64,000 bases of DNA. It comes from G020354025 sp964621455. Its GTDB lineage: Bacteria > Fidelibacterota > Marinisomatia > SCGC-AAA003-L08 > TS1B11. Under the pieces are notes generated by a model. The model did no database searches. It was not told where the DNA came from and worked only from the letters and a program-made list of their open reading frames with translations. The stretch spans positions 62,001-126,000 of the forward strand of contig CAZULW010000001.1 in assembly GCA_964621455.1 (NCBI GenBank). Direction: 5' to 3'. This document shows, one piece after another, positions 56,633 through 64,000 of the stretch; the first letter of the stretch is position 1, and the number at the start of each line of letters is the position of its first letter. A program made the translations under genes and the position numbers.

Positions 56633-57511
56633 CTACAACGATCCGCGTGGCTTTGCTGAAGGTTTTTCCCCTCCCATTGCAGCTAAAAGGGTGGCCTCAT
56701 CATAGCTCAGCGAACCGTTAAGTGCCATAACCGCCCGCACCCGGGCATCGGAGATAGTGGGTTGGTTTACCCCCGCCGCGTGTGCTTGTTGTGAGGGGGC
56801 AGACTTCGTCATCATCGATTTCTTCCGCTGAATGAACCACACCGGGACCAGGCCGATGACCAGCAGCACACCGGAAACACACCCGGCCCAGACCACCGCC
56901 CGCAGGACGATCCTCCGGTAAGGGGCCATTCCCCTTGCCAGCGTCCGGGGAACCGTTGACGGTTGATACTTCCCGGCTTGGGCCGGCCCGGATAGCTGAG
57001 CTGCCGGGGTTATGTCCGGCTGGAATCGCCCCCCCGGCCAGAGGGCGGAAATGGTTTCCTCCCGGAAATAGCTTTCCCGGGGCAAGGCCCGGATGTACAA
57101 GTCGATAACGTAGATATCAGAGTCCACAATTTTATATCTAACGTAATCCCTGAAGCGGGTGCCGGACACTTTAATGGACATTAAATTTTTCCTGGGGAAA
57201 TCAACCTGAATGGTCACGGGGATGAAATATCCGTTTTCATACACGCGGCGGCCCACGTAAGCCCGCTCATCGACACCCCAGACCTTCACCTCCACCTGAC
57301 CCAGGTTGTCCAGCTCCACCTCCACACGTCGATTGCCCACACCATCGATGAGAATCCGCCGGTAGCTCTGCTGCTCGGCGGAAAACAAGGCCACATAATT
57401 GCTGCTTGCCCCCCACAGGAGGCCGCCTGCCAGCCAGGCCGCCAAAAACACCACGCCCGGCTTAAATGAAAATGTCGATTCTGGGCTCACTCTGTCCCTC
57501 CTCGTCCCCAT
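56633..57511 (-). CDS. Unknown flagellar-operon membrane protein
   Basis: A ~292-residue protein with two hydrophobic segments: an N-terminal signal or anchor (~25-40, 'VVFLAAWLAGGLLWGASS') and one near residue 210-235 ('AVVWAGCVSGVLLVIGLVPV'), followed by a basic cytoplasmic-type tail ('FIQRKKSMMTKS'). Between them lies a ~165-residue beta-rich domain ('RRILIDGVGNRRVEVELDNL', 'GYFIPVTIQVDFPRKNLMSI', 'YKIVDSDIYVIDLYI') that would be periplasmic. I do not recognise the family. Start uncertain: ATG 57511 or GTG 57490, both with GAGGAG-type sites. It overlaps the end of the small acidic/basic gene. Confidence 0.6.
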   Translation of the reverse strand: MGTRRDRVSPESTFSFKPGVVFLAAWLAGGLLWGASSNYVALFSAEQQSYRRILIDGVGNRRVEVELDNLGQVEVKVWGVDERAYVGRRVYENGYFIPVTIQVDFPRKNLMSIKVSGTRFRDYVRYKIVDSDIYVIDLYIRALPRESYFREETISALWPGGRFQPDITPAAQLSGPAQAGKYQPSTVPRTLARGMAPYRRIVLRAVVWAGCVSGVLLVIGLVPVWFIQRKKSMMTKSAPSQQAHAAGVNQPTISDARVRAVMALNGSLSYDEATLLAAMGGEKPSAKPRGSL

Positions 57512-57749
57512 CGGCCTGCTCCTCTTCGCTGTCAGGTACCTTGCCGGAGGCCCCCTGCTGGCTGGACAGCTCAACCTTGTCCTTGCGACCACGGCGTTTT
57601 CTTCCCTGTTCCTCCTCCTCCCGGGGCTTCTTCCTTTCCAGTTTCTGCTCCTCGATCTTCACCGATTCCGGTTTGATAGGCTCCGTTTGCTGCGCATCCG
57701 GCTGCAGCGGCGGCGGCAGGTTCAGGTTCGGATCGAGAGTTTCAATCAC
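57462..57749 (-). CDS. Small, highly charged protein encoded after fliA
   Basis: A 95-residue, proline- then lysine/glutamate-rich protein ('NLNLPPPLQPDAQQTEPIKP', 'ERKKPREEEEQGRKRRGRKD') ending 'PRIDIFI'. Its composition suggests disorder with a short C-terminal strand. The GTG at 57749 overlaps the fliA stop (GTGA), and its own end overlaps the next gene, so it is probably translated. No family recognised. The conserved-looking C-terminal IDI motif could be a docking peptide. Confidence 0.55.
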   Translation of the reverse strand: MIETLDPNLNLPPPLQPDAQQTEPIKPESVKIEEQKLERKKPREEEEQGRKRRGRKDKVELSSQQGASGKVPDSEEEQADGDEEGQSEPRIDIFI

Positions 57750-58519
57750 TTCAACTGACCACGTAATTGAACCAGGGTCTTGCTCATTATTTGAGACACG
57801 CGAGACTCGGAAATGTTCAGAATCTGACCAATCTCCACCAGCGTGAGGTTTTCATAATAATAGAGGGCCAAAATCAGCCGTTCCCGTTCGGGCATTTCTT
57901 TGAGCAAGTTGACTAATCGCGACTTGAGGTTATCGATCATGTAGGCTTTCTCCGGATCTTCAGATTCCACATCTGCCAGGAGGTCAATCTGCCTCGAAAA
58001 GGCATCTCGTTCCCCAGCGATGGGATCATCAAGTGAAAAGGTGGCAAAGCTCATCTGCCCCGCCACCAGCAGCTCTGAGTACTCGTTCTGTGAAATGTCA
58101 GCCACCTCGCAGACCTCCTCTGCCGAAGGCTCCCGGTGTAGCTCCTGAGTCAGCTTCTCAATGATATTTTGTACTTCCATCAAGCGTTCCAGTTTCGTCC
58201 GGCTCAGAATCCGCACCTGACGGATGGTATCAATTACAGCACCATAAATGCGCTTGTAGGCGAAGGTTTTAAACTTGACCTGGCGATCTTCATCAAAACG
58301 ATCAATGGCCTCCAGTAGTCCATGGATCGCACTCTGCTCCAAATCCTCCCGGGTGATGACATCGGTCACCGGAAGCGGGATACGGTTGACCACGTAATAC
58401 ACCAGCGGAAGGAACTCCTTGATGGCCCGCTCCTTCAGGACAGGGTCTTTCGTAGCGTAGTACTCGCTGAGGATACTCTCGCCGCTAAGTTCCGGCTGCT
58501 TGACCGCCCTCACTCTCAT
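57746..58519 (-). CDS. fliA: RNA polymerase sigma factor FliA (sigma-28)
   Basis: A 257-residue sigma factor. Region 2: 'LVYYVVNRIPLPVTDVITRE' and 'DRFDEDRQVKFKTFAYKRIY', 'GAVIDTIRQVRILSRT'. Region 3: 'TQELHREPSAEEVCEVADIS'. Region 4: 'PERERLILALYYYENLTLVE', 'IGQILNISESRVSQIMSKTL'. It reads the promoters at 5666-5692 and 7022-7048. It is expected to be held by the FlgM-like protein at 2443-2940. It overlaps the small membrane-protein gene upstream by about 35 bases. Confidence 0.96.
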   Translation of the reverse strand: MRVRAVKQPELSGESILSEYYATKDPVLKERAIKEFLPLVYYVVNRIPLPVTDVITREDLEQSAIHGLLEAIDRFDEDRQVKFKTFAYKRIYGAVIDTIRQVRILSRTKLERLMEVQNIIEKLTQELHREPSAEEVCEVADISQNEYSELLVAGQMSFATFSLDDPIAGERDAFSRQIDLLADVESEDPEKAYMIDNLKSRLVNLLKEMPERERLILALYYYENLTLVEIGQILNISESRVSQIMSKTLVQLRGQLK

Positions 58520-58814
58520 TTTCCTTCACGGGTTCAATAGGCCCCGCCACACGTCCAGCAGGCTCCACCACACGTCTGGCAGGTTCCGCCTTATGTTCAA
58601 TAGGTTCCGCCTTCGCTGCCTCTTCCTCCTCAGTTCCCCTGGAACGCATACTAAATCGTAGAATATTACCAGCAATGATCAACAAAAACAATACCGCCAC
58701 CAGCACCAGGCCGCTGCGGACCAGCGCTTCCTGCAGGCTGACGCCCTTGATGAGCAACACCGCCAGTGTGCCCAGTCCGATAACAAGCGTAAGTTGATAA
58801 ATGACTGACTGCAT
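58485..58814 (-). CDS. Small two-helix membrane protein of the flagellar operon
   Basis: A 109-residue protein with two hydrophobic helices (~4-24 'VIYQLTLVIGLGTLAVLLIK' and ~32-52 'RSGLVLVAVLFLLIIAGNIL') and a charged, Glu/Ala/Pro-rich tail that repeats 'EPARRVVEPAGRVAGPIEP'. It lies between flhG and fliA, with start two bases from the flhG stop and end overlapping fliA. No family recognised. The location is conserved enough in many flagellar operons for a small accessory protein. Confidence 0.6.
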   Translation of the reverse strand: MQSVIYQLTLVIGLGTLAVLLIKGVSLQEALVRSGLVLVAVLFLLIIAGNILRFSMRSRGTEEEEAAKAEPIEHKAEPARRVVEPAGRVAGPIEPVKENESEGGQAAGT

Positions 58815-58815
58815 T

Positions 58816-59700
58816 TTAGAGCGACTCTACTTCCTTTCGACTGACCCGGAGTCGATCAAAAATGTTAGACCGATACTTAATCTGCTGCGGTGGAAATTTA
58901 AGCAGGCGGTGGCAGACAAGTTGCAGGTTATGGGCCGCCTGGCTTTTGGGATACTCAACCACATAGGGACGCTGTCGAATAATCGCCTGTCCTATGGCGG
59001 TATCCTCCACAATCGACCCCCCGTAACAGAGGTTGGTCTTTAAAAACTTCTGGGTGATCAGGTTGAGCTTCTTGTGCAGCTCCAGACCATCCTCCAGCGA
59101 TTTCAGCCGGTTGGGCAATAGAATAAGTGGCAACTCCGGGGACTTGCTGCGAATGACTTTTATCATGACATAAACATCTGAAATGGATGCCGGTTCAGGA
59201 GTAACCACTAAAATTACTTTATCCGCGCCCAAAGCCATAGTCAAGACTGTTGGGTTAACACCCGCTCCGGTATCCACTATAAGGTAATCATAACGAGCCT
59301 GAATGGAAGCAAAAGATTCCGCCAGCATCTTGAGCATCTGGGCATCCGCTTCCATGAGGTTCAGATCGCCGGAAGTGGCCGGCAGGATATCAATCCCCGA
59401 CGGGTGATTCATAATAATCTGCTCCAGCGTCCGGCTACCGTCCACGAGCTCGGCGAGCGTGTAACGAGGCGTGGCGCCAATCACCACGTCCAGTTTGCCG
59501 AGATGCAGGTCCGCATCCATGAGCAAAACCCGCTGCCGGCGCTGCCCGAGCAAGATCCCCAGGTTCACCGCAATGTTCGTTTTTCCCACCCCACCTTTGC
59601 CGCTGGTAACGGTAATGATTTCAGGGAGTATCTCTCTTTTCGCCGGTTGACGCTGCCTGGCCTGGACCGTAGCCTCCAGCTTCGGCACGGAACTGGTCAC
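58816..59700 (-). CDS. flhG: Flagellar number/placement ATPase FlhG (MinD-like)
   Basis: A 294-residue ParA/MinD-type ATPase. Deviant Walker A 'ITVTSGKGGVGKTNIAVNLG', switch 'VLLMDADLHLGKLDVVIGA', 'YDYLIVDTGAGVNPTVLT'. A short N-terminal extension ('PKLEATVQARQRQPAKRE') contains the region that stimulates FlhF GTPase in homologues (Gln/Arg-rich). It sets flagellar number with FlhF. The start is GTG at 59700, four bases after the flhF stop. The C-terminal amphipathic membrane helix is plausible ('IFDRLRVSRKEVESL'). Confidence 0.94.
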   Translation of the reverse strand: MTSSVPKLEATVQARQRQPAKREILPEIITVTSGKGGVGKTNIAVNLGILLGQRRQRVLLMDADLHLGKLDVVIGATPRYTLAELVDGSRTLEQIIMNHPSGIDILPATSGDLNLMEADAQMLKMLAESFASIQARYDYLIVDTGAGVNPTVLTMALGADKVILVVTPEPASISDVYVMIKVIRSKSPELPLILLPNRLKSLEDGLELHKKLNLITQKFLKTNLCYGGSIVEDTAIGQAIIRQRPYVVEYPKSQAAHNLQLVCHRLLKFPPQQIKYRSNIFDRLRVSRKEVESL

Positions 59701-59704
59701 CGAC

Positions 59705-60862
59705 TTAACCCCCCACTACTGTTAATGGCAGTCGTTTGATCACCGCTGGTCCCACATCCACGGCCAGACTATGAGGCACGGCCCGCCCAGCTGTGACATA
59801 CTTCAGCGGCAGGCTGGAATCATCAACTAGTCCCAGTACTTTGCCCGGCTTGCTGGTCTCGTCCAGCTTAGTCACTACCAGGCCTGATGGATGGATCCCC
59901 TGGTACAGCCCTGTAAAGAGCCATAACTCCTCCAGCGCCATATTGGCGCTGAGCACAAGGAGGGTTTCTGTAGGCTGCAGCACAGCCAACTGGGTTTGAA
60001 GATCCGGCAGGCTGCCCTTAGAGAGCGGACTGCGACCAGGGGTATCCACCAAAATTACGTCATATTTCGCCAGGTTTGTCAGAGCACGTGAGATGTCATC
60101 CACCTGTCGAACTTCGATAATGGGTACCGAGAGAATTTTCCCGAGGGACTTCAGTCCGGCGTTGGCGCCGGCGCGAAAGATGTCCGTGGAGATGATACCA
60201 ACGCGTCGATCGCGGTAGACGGCCTGATGAGATGCCAGTTTGACGGTGAGGGAAGTTTTGCCCGCACCGGAAGGACCCACCACAACCACCACTTCCCGCT
60301 TTCTGCGCGACCGCTTTGCGGGTTGGGGAATAAAAAGGTAAGAGATCTGGCGTTTGAGCTCTGCCAGGGCTTCACTCCGGGGAACAGGGCCCGCATCGCC
60401 CATACCCACCAGCTGTTCCTCGGTACGCATGATGAGAATTTCGGCCACGTGATCCGGCGTGCCCGCCTCCGTCAACAGGTTAAAGCAGAAATCAAACGGC
60501 TCCAGGAAGGGGCAGCTTCTGGCGGCCCGCAATTGGGCCTTCACACTCCGCAGCTGCCTGCGCAGGAGAAAGAGCTCAGCTACCTCGGCCTCATCCTGGG
60601 AAGGCAGGGACTCCACTGGGCTGGACTTCGGCGCTGCGAGCCGCGGCCTCCCCCGTCCATAAGCACTGTTGATGGCACCGCGGCGGTCCATTGACCGTGG
60701 GGGCACACCCACCTTCAAGATAACCTGTTGGCCGTTACCTTCCGGCAGGTCTTTTCCCCGATCACGGCGCAGCTCCAGAATCATGATATCACTACCAAGT
60801 TCTTCCTTGGCCAGATCAAGGGCCTCGCGTTCGCTGGAAGCTGTGTAGGTCTTAAACAACAT
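59705..60862 (-). CDS. flhF: Flagellar biosynthesis GTPase FlhF
   Basis: A 385-residue SRP-type GTPase that recruits the export apparatus to the pole or other site. N-domain 'LFKTYTASSEREALDLAKEE', 'LGSDIMILELRRDRGKDLPE'; G1 'VVVVVGPSGAGKTSLTVKLA'; 'IISTDIFRAGANAGLKSLGK'; G3 'DVILVDTPGRSPLSKG'; G4 'VVTKLDETSKPGKVLGLVD'. The B-domain between is Pro/Ser-rich. It overlaps the end of flhA by 11 bases. Confidence 0.95.
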   Translation of the reverse strand: MLFKTYTASSEREALDLAKEELGSDIMILELRRDRGKDLPEGNGQQVILKVGVPPRSMDRRGAINSAYGRGRPRLAAPKSSPVESLPSQDEAEVAELFLLRRQLRSVKAQLRAARSCPFLEPFDFCFNLLTEAGTPDHVAEILIMRTEEQLVGMGDAGPVPRSEALAELKRQISYLFIPQPAKRSRRKREVVVVVGPSGAGKTSLTVKLASHQAVYRDRRVGIISTDIFRAGANAGLKSLGKILSVPIIEVRQVDDISRALTNLAKYDVILVDTPGRSPLSKGSLPDLQTQLAVLQPTETLLVLSANMALEELWLFTGLYQGIHPSGLVVTKLDETSKPGKVLGLVDDSSLPLKYVTAGRAVPHSLAVDVGPAVIKRLPLTVVGG

Positions 60863-62897
60863 CAGGATACCTCACCGTTCCAACAGACCTCAGCTGCACA
60901 GTGGGTGATAATTCCGAAAAAGAAAGCACGGCCACGTTGGGGAGCACGGGCTCGGTGAACTGGCGCACACTCCGCCGTATGGGCGACGACACCAACAGGG
61001 CCGGCCGGCCTCCTTCGCGCACGATCTGTTCCACCTGCTCACCGATAGATGTAAGTACGTCCTTCACCTGGTCCGGCGTCAGGCCCAGGTTGCCCATGTA
61101 AACCTCCCCTTTCTTAGTGGCCTGGAGGATATGGTCCTCCAGCCGCGGATCGAGGGTGGCCACCGGTAGGGGCTTGTCATCATATTTGAATATGTCAGTA
61201 ATGGTGTCGGCCAGGGCGGTACGAACGTGTTCGGTCAGGGTATCTACGTCCTTGGTAATGTGAGCATAGTCCGCCATCGTTTCCAGTATAGTCACCAGGT
61301 TGCGGATAGGGATTCCCTCCCGGAGCAGGTTCCGCAGGATCTGCTGGATAACTCCCAGGGGTAGAATGTCCGGCGTGAGTCCCTCTACCACGGCCGCTTT
61401 CTCCTCTTTCAAGTCATCAAGCATCTTCTGCACTTCCTGGCGGTCCAGGAGCTTGTAGGCGTGGGACTTGAGCACCTCCATGAGGTGAGTGGCGATAACT
61501 ACCGGCGGTTCGACCACCGTATAGCCCGCCGCCTCAGCCTTGGTCTTTTGTTCCTCAGAGACCCACAGGGCGGGCAGGTTGAAGGTGGGTTCCACCGTCT
61601 CGATGCCCACCAGGCCGGTTTCCGGATCGGGATTTAACACCAGGTAGTAGCCTAACATGACCTCTCCTCTGGCCACGGTGATCCCATGAACCTTGAAGAT
61701 GTACTCATTGGCCCCCAGGTTGATATTATCCCGGAGACGGATGGGTGGAATCACTACTCCCAGTTCCAGGGCGATGTTCTTGCGGATGGAGGAGATGCGG
61801 CCCAGCAGGTCGCCGCCCTGGGCGGTATCCACCAGACTGATAAGGCCGTAGCCGATCTCAATTTCGAAGGGGTCGGGATGCAGAAAGGCTTCAATTTTTT
61901 CTTCGGGTATTTCCACCTTGGCCTCTTCAGCTTCGGCCAGCTTTTTCGCTTCGAGGACCTTGGACCGCGACTTGAGGAAGCCACCAACGGCGAGGGCCAG
62001 GGCCAGGATGAAGAAGGGGAAGAAGGGCATGGCCGGGATGAAGCCTACCAGGATTAGGGCACCACTGGCGATAAAAAGGGCTCTGGGCTGGTCGGAAATC
62101 TGGCTGACCACGTCTCTTGCCAGGTCGTGTTCGGTGGTGGAGCGGGTAACGATAATACCGGCGGCGGTGGAAATGATGAGGGCGGGAATCTGGGCCACCA
62201 GGCCGTCGCCGACGGTCAGGAGGGTGTATTTCCGGGCCGCGTCGCCCAATGCCATACCTCCCTGCAGGGTGCCGATAACCAGCCCGCCGATGATGTTGAT
62301 GCCCGTAATCAGCAACGCGGCGACGGCATCACCACGCACGAACTTGGCGGCACCGTCCATCGCCCCGTAAAAGTCCGCCTCGGAAGCGATCTGGCGCCGT
62401 CGCTGGCGGGCCTCGTCCTCATCAATCAGGCCCGAGTTAAGGTCGGCATCAATGGCCATCTGCTTGCCGGGCATGGCGTCCAGGGTGAAGCGGGCGGCCA
62501 CTTCTGCGATGCGGGTCGCACCCTTGGTGATAACCATGAAGTTGATAATCACCAGGATCATGAAGATGATAAAGCCCACCACATAGTTGCCCGCGACCAC
62601 AAAGGAGCCAAAGCCCTGGATGATCTCGCCGGCATAACCCCGGCCCAGTATAAGCCGGGTAGTGGCCACGTTCAGGGACAGGCGGAAAAGGGTAACCAGG
62701 AGCAGCAGTGTGGGAAAGACGGAGAACTCCAGCGGCCTGAGGGTAAACAGGGATACAAACAGGATAACCAGCCCACCCAATATGCTCATAGCCAGAAAAA
62801 CGTCCATGAGGAAGGTGGGCATCGGAATGAGCATCACCGCCAGTATCAGGATAACGGAGGCTCCCAGGCCAATATCTGCTGTTCTCAGAAAACGCAT
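60852..62897 (-). CDS. flhA: Flagellar export gate protein FlhA
   Basis: A 681-residue export component with about eight N-terminal membrane helices ('ASVILILAVMLIPMPTFLMD', 'LRPLEFSVFPTLLLLVTLFR', 'GFIIFMILVIINFMVITKGA') and the FHIPEP motif region 'TRIAEVAARFTLDAMPGKQM' / 'DADLNSGLIDEDEARQRRRQ'. The C-terminal cytoplasmic ring part binds chaperone-substrate complexes ('VLLREGIPIRN'-like 'NLLREGIPIRNLVTILETMA'). Length is typical. It follows flhB by 24 bases. Confidence 0.97.
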   Translation of the reverse strand: MRFLRTADIGLGASVILILAVMLIPMPTFLMDVFLAMSILGGLVILFVSLFTLRPLEFSVFPTLLLLVTLFRLSLNVATTRLILGRGYAGEIIQGFGSFVVAGNYVVGFIIFMILVIINFMVITKGATRIAEVAARFTLDAMPGKQMAIDADLNSGLIDEDEARQRRRQIASEADFYGAMDGAAKFVRGDAVAALLITGINIIGGLVIGTLQGGMALGDAARKYTLLTVGDGLVAQIPALIISTAAGIIVTRSTTEHDLARDVVSQISDQPRALFIASGALILVGFIPAMPFFPFFILALALAVGGFLKSRSKVLEAKKLAEAEEAKVEIPEEKIEAFLHPDPFEIEIGYGLISLVDTAQGGDLLGRISSIRKNIALELGVVIPPIRLRDNINLGANEYIFKVHGITVARGEVMLGYYLVLNPDPETGLVGIETVEPTFNLPALWVSEEQKTKAEAAGYTVVEPPVVIATHLMEVLKSHAYKLLDRQEVQKMLDDLKEEKAAVVEGLTPDILPLGVIQQILRNLLREGIPIRNLVTILETMADYAHITKDVDTLTEHVRTALADTITDIFKYDDKPLPVATLDPRLEDHILQATKKGEVYMGNLGLTPDQVKDVLTSIGEQVEQIVREGGRPALLVSSPIRRSVRQFTEPVLPNVAVLSFSELSPTVQLRSVGTVRYPDVV

Positions 62898-62921
62898 GAT
62901 TTCTTTCCGTCAGTTCTCACC

Positions 62922-64000
62922 TTACAGCGCCGGGGAGACGCCCACCGCTTTCCGACCGTGACCATAGCGCTCCCAGAAAATCTCGGCCAGGATCTCGGCC
63001 ACAGCCTTGTAGTAGGCATAGGGTATCTCATCCCCTACTTCACAACTCTTGAAGAGGGCTTGGGCCAGTAAGGGACTTTCTTTGATGGGCACGCCGTGAG
63101 CACGGGCTACCTCCTTTATTCTCTCAGCTATCTTCCGCTGTCCTTTGGCCACCACCTCAGGCGCCAATGTGGTATCCTCTTCGTCATATTTTAGCGCCAC
63201 CGCTATGTGCACCGGGTTGGTGATTACTACCGTTGCGCGGGCGGCCTCCGCCATCATCCGGTTGCGGCTCATCTCCCGCTGCATCTGCCTGACCCGCGCG
63301 CGAACTTCAGGACTACCCTCGGTCTGCCGGTACTCATCCTTCACCTCCTGCCGGCTCATGCGCAGCTTGCGCTTGTACTCCCAGCGTTGATAGGTGTAGT
63401 CTGCGGCGGCCATTATTAAATAAGCAATGCCGACGTAGCCCCCGATCTTGAGGAGGTCCGAGCCCAGGGCTCCAATGATCTGCAACGGCGTCATATAGGT
63501 CAAAAACGGGTAGTCCTTGACGCGGTCAGCCAGATAAACGTAAATAATCGTGCCAACGATGATTATTTTAAGAATGCCCTTGATCAATTCCACCAGGCCT
63601 CTCGTCGAGAAAATCCGCTTCAGCCCGGTCATGGGATTGACCCGTTCCCATTTGGGACCCAGGGCTTTGGTGGAAAATATTACCCCTACCTGTAAATAAT
63701 TCACTAGGAGACCTGCGATCAACACCGTAATCAGGACAGGCCCCAGGATGAGGATGCCCCGACCGGAAATCCAGGCAACCAGGGTGGGCAGATTCCCGGG
63801 GTTAAGGGAAATGGTGGCCAGCGAGCTGTATACATCCCGAATCACGCTTGACAGGCCGCGCAGGAAAGCCTCACCGTTAAAATAGAACAGCAGCAGTACC
63901 GTGAGCATCAAGACGGCGGAGGTGAGCTCCATGCTCCGGGCAACATCGCCCTTTTCCCGTGCCTCCCTGATACGTTTCGGGGTTGCTTCTTCAGTGCGGT
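62922..64000 (-). CDS. flhB: Flagellar export switch protein FlhB, start outside the window
   Basis: The frame is open to the right edge and reads 'RTEEATPKRIREAREKGDVA' before the internal ATG at 63932, the conserved FlhB N-terminus, so the true start lies just outside. Four membrane helices follow, and the C-terminal cytoplasmic domain contains 'RNRMMAEAARATVVITNPVH' and 'VPIKESPLLAQALFKSCEVG'. The self-cleavage motif that switches export from hook to filament proteins is NPTH in most FlhB; here it is NPVH. Asn-Pro, between which cleavage takes place, and the His are kept. About 359 residues are visible. Confidence 0.95.
   Translation of the reverse strand, partial: RTEEATPKRIREAREKGDVARSMELTSAVLMLTVLLLFYFNGEAFLRGLSSVIRDVYSSLATISLNPGNLPTLVAWISGRGILILGPVLITVLIAGLLVNYLQVGVIFSTKALGPKWERVNPMTGLKRIFSTRGLVELIKGILKIIIVGTIIYVYLADRVKDYPFLTYMTPLQIIGALGSDLLKIGGYVGIAYLIMAAADYTYQRWEYKRKLRMSRQEVKDEYRQTEGSPEVRARVRQMQREMSRNRMMAEAARATVVITNPVHIAVALKYDEEDTTLAPEVVAKGQRKIAERIKEVARAHGVPIKESPLLAQALFKSCEVGDEIPYAYYKAVAEILAEIFWERYGHGRKAVGVSPAL

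Noticed and set aside
62127..63071. Plus-strand frame of 314 codons opposite flhA/flhB
   Set aside because: Overlaps two conserved flagellar genes and has no protein-like features.
1..64000. tRNA, rRNA, CRISPR arrays, complete insertion sequences, prophage genes
   Set aside because: No T-loop-like cloverleaf, regularly spaced repeat, transposase or phage structural gene was found on either strand by reading.

Overview
The window looks like a chromosomal segment of a motile, diderm (Gram-negative) bacterium, most plausibly from the FCB superphylum or a close relative (Marinimicrobia-, Calditrichota- or Zixibacteria-like). The reasons are: a TonB-dependent receptor with a carboxypeptidase-regulatory-like N-domain, flagellar P- and L-ring genes (which imply an outer membrane), a bacterial geranylgeranylglyceryl-phosphate synthase (an archaeal-type lipid enzyme known from FCB bacteria), a split glycine cleavage GcvPA, and a GC-rich base composition. 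The lineage call is an inference and no rRNA gene is present to confirm it. Almost all genes lie on the minus strand.

Layout. 1-2.4 kb: end of a secreted amidohydrolase, a GNAT acetyltransferase and a DUF3788-like protein. 2.4-6.9 kb: a late flagellar unit, fliS-fliD-flaG-fliT-like-flgM-like, then the flagellin gene. Both transcription units have near-perfect sigma-28 promoters (TAAA-N15-GCCGATAT and TAAA-N15-TCCGATAA), and the flagellin unit is bracketed by inverted copies of a three-hairpin repeat. 7.5-11.3 kb (plus strand): two tandem CgeB-like glycosyltransferases and a sulfotransferase-TPR fusion. 11.3-16.3 kb: two phosphofructokinases with different phosphoryl-donor signatures, a VapBC toxin-antitoxin pair, dimethylargininase and RpiA. 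16.3-22.4 kb: decayed comM pieces, a half-size GDT1-type transporter, ComM, and two secreted polysaccharide-active proteins (GH78 rhamnosidase and a BNR_4 lipoprotein). 22.4-37.2 kb: housekeeping genes (ispG, miaA, a TonB receptor, mutL, glutamate formimidoyltransferase, a site-2-type protease, xerD, GGGP synthase, gcvPA, gcvH, accC, accB, efp), many of them overlapping and translationally coupled. 37.4-39.4 kb: an SprA-related putative metalloprotease, an XRE regulator and a broken PAS fragment. 39.5-47.2 kb: a second glycan cluster holding GT2-TPR, a degenerate GT2-like protein, a cyclic-nucleotide-binding protein, a GT1-GT2-TPR multidomain enzyme, a GT2 remnant and a second sulfotransferase-TPR fusion. 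47.6-64 kb: a flagellar operon read right to left: flhB-flhA-flhF-flhG-orf-fliA-orf-orf-GAF/HisKA-flgF-flgG-flgA-flgH-flgI-flgJ-flgN-flgK-flgL-fliW-csrA.

How it fits together. The flagellar operon supplies export gate, placement proteins, sigma-28, distal rod and rings, hook-filament junction and the FliW/CsrA switch that limits flagellin translation. The sigma-28-dependent unit at the left supplies the filament, its cap and chaperones and a FlgM-like anti-sigma protein. Each flagellar locus is next to glycosyltransferases plus a sulfotransferase-TPR protein of the same length (435 aa). The most interesting hypothesis here is therefore a two-locus system that glycosylates and sulfates the filament or another surface structure. 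It is a hypothesis from gene content and position only.

Short palindromic repeats are scattered through the window and several lie inside reading frames (glutamate formimidoyltransferase, the SprA-related protein, a glycosyltransferase), which suggests active or formerly active palindromic repeat spread. No tRNA, rRNA, CRISPR array, complete insertion sequence or prophage was seen.
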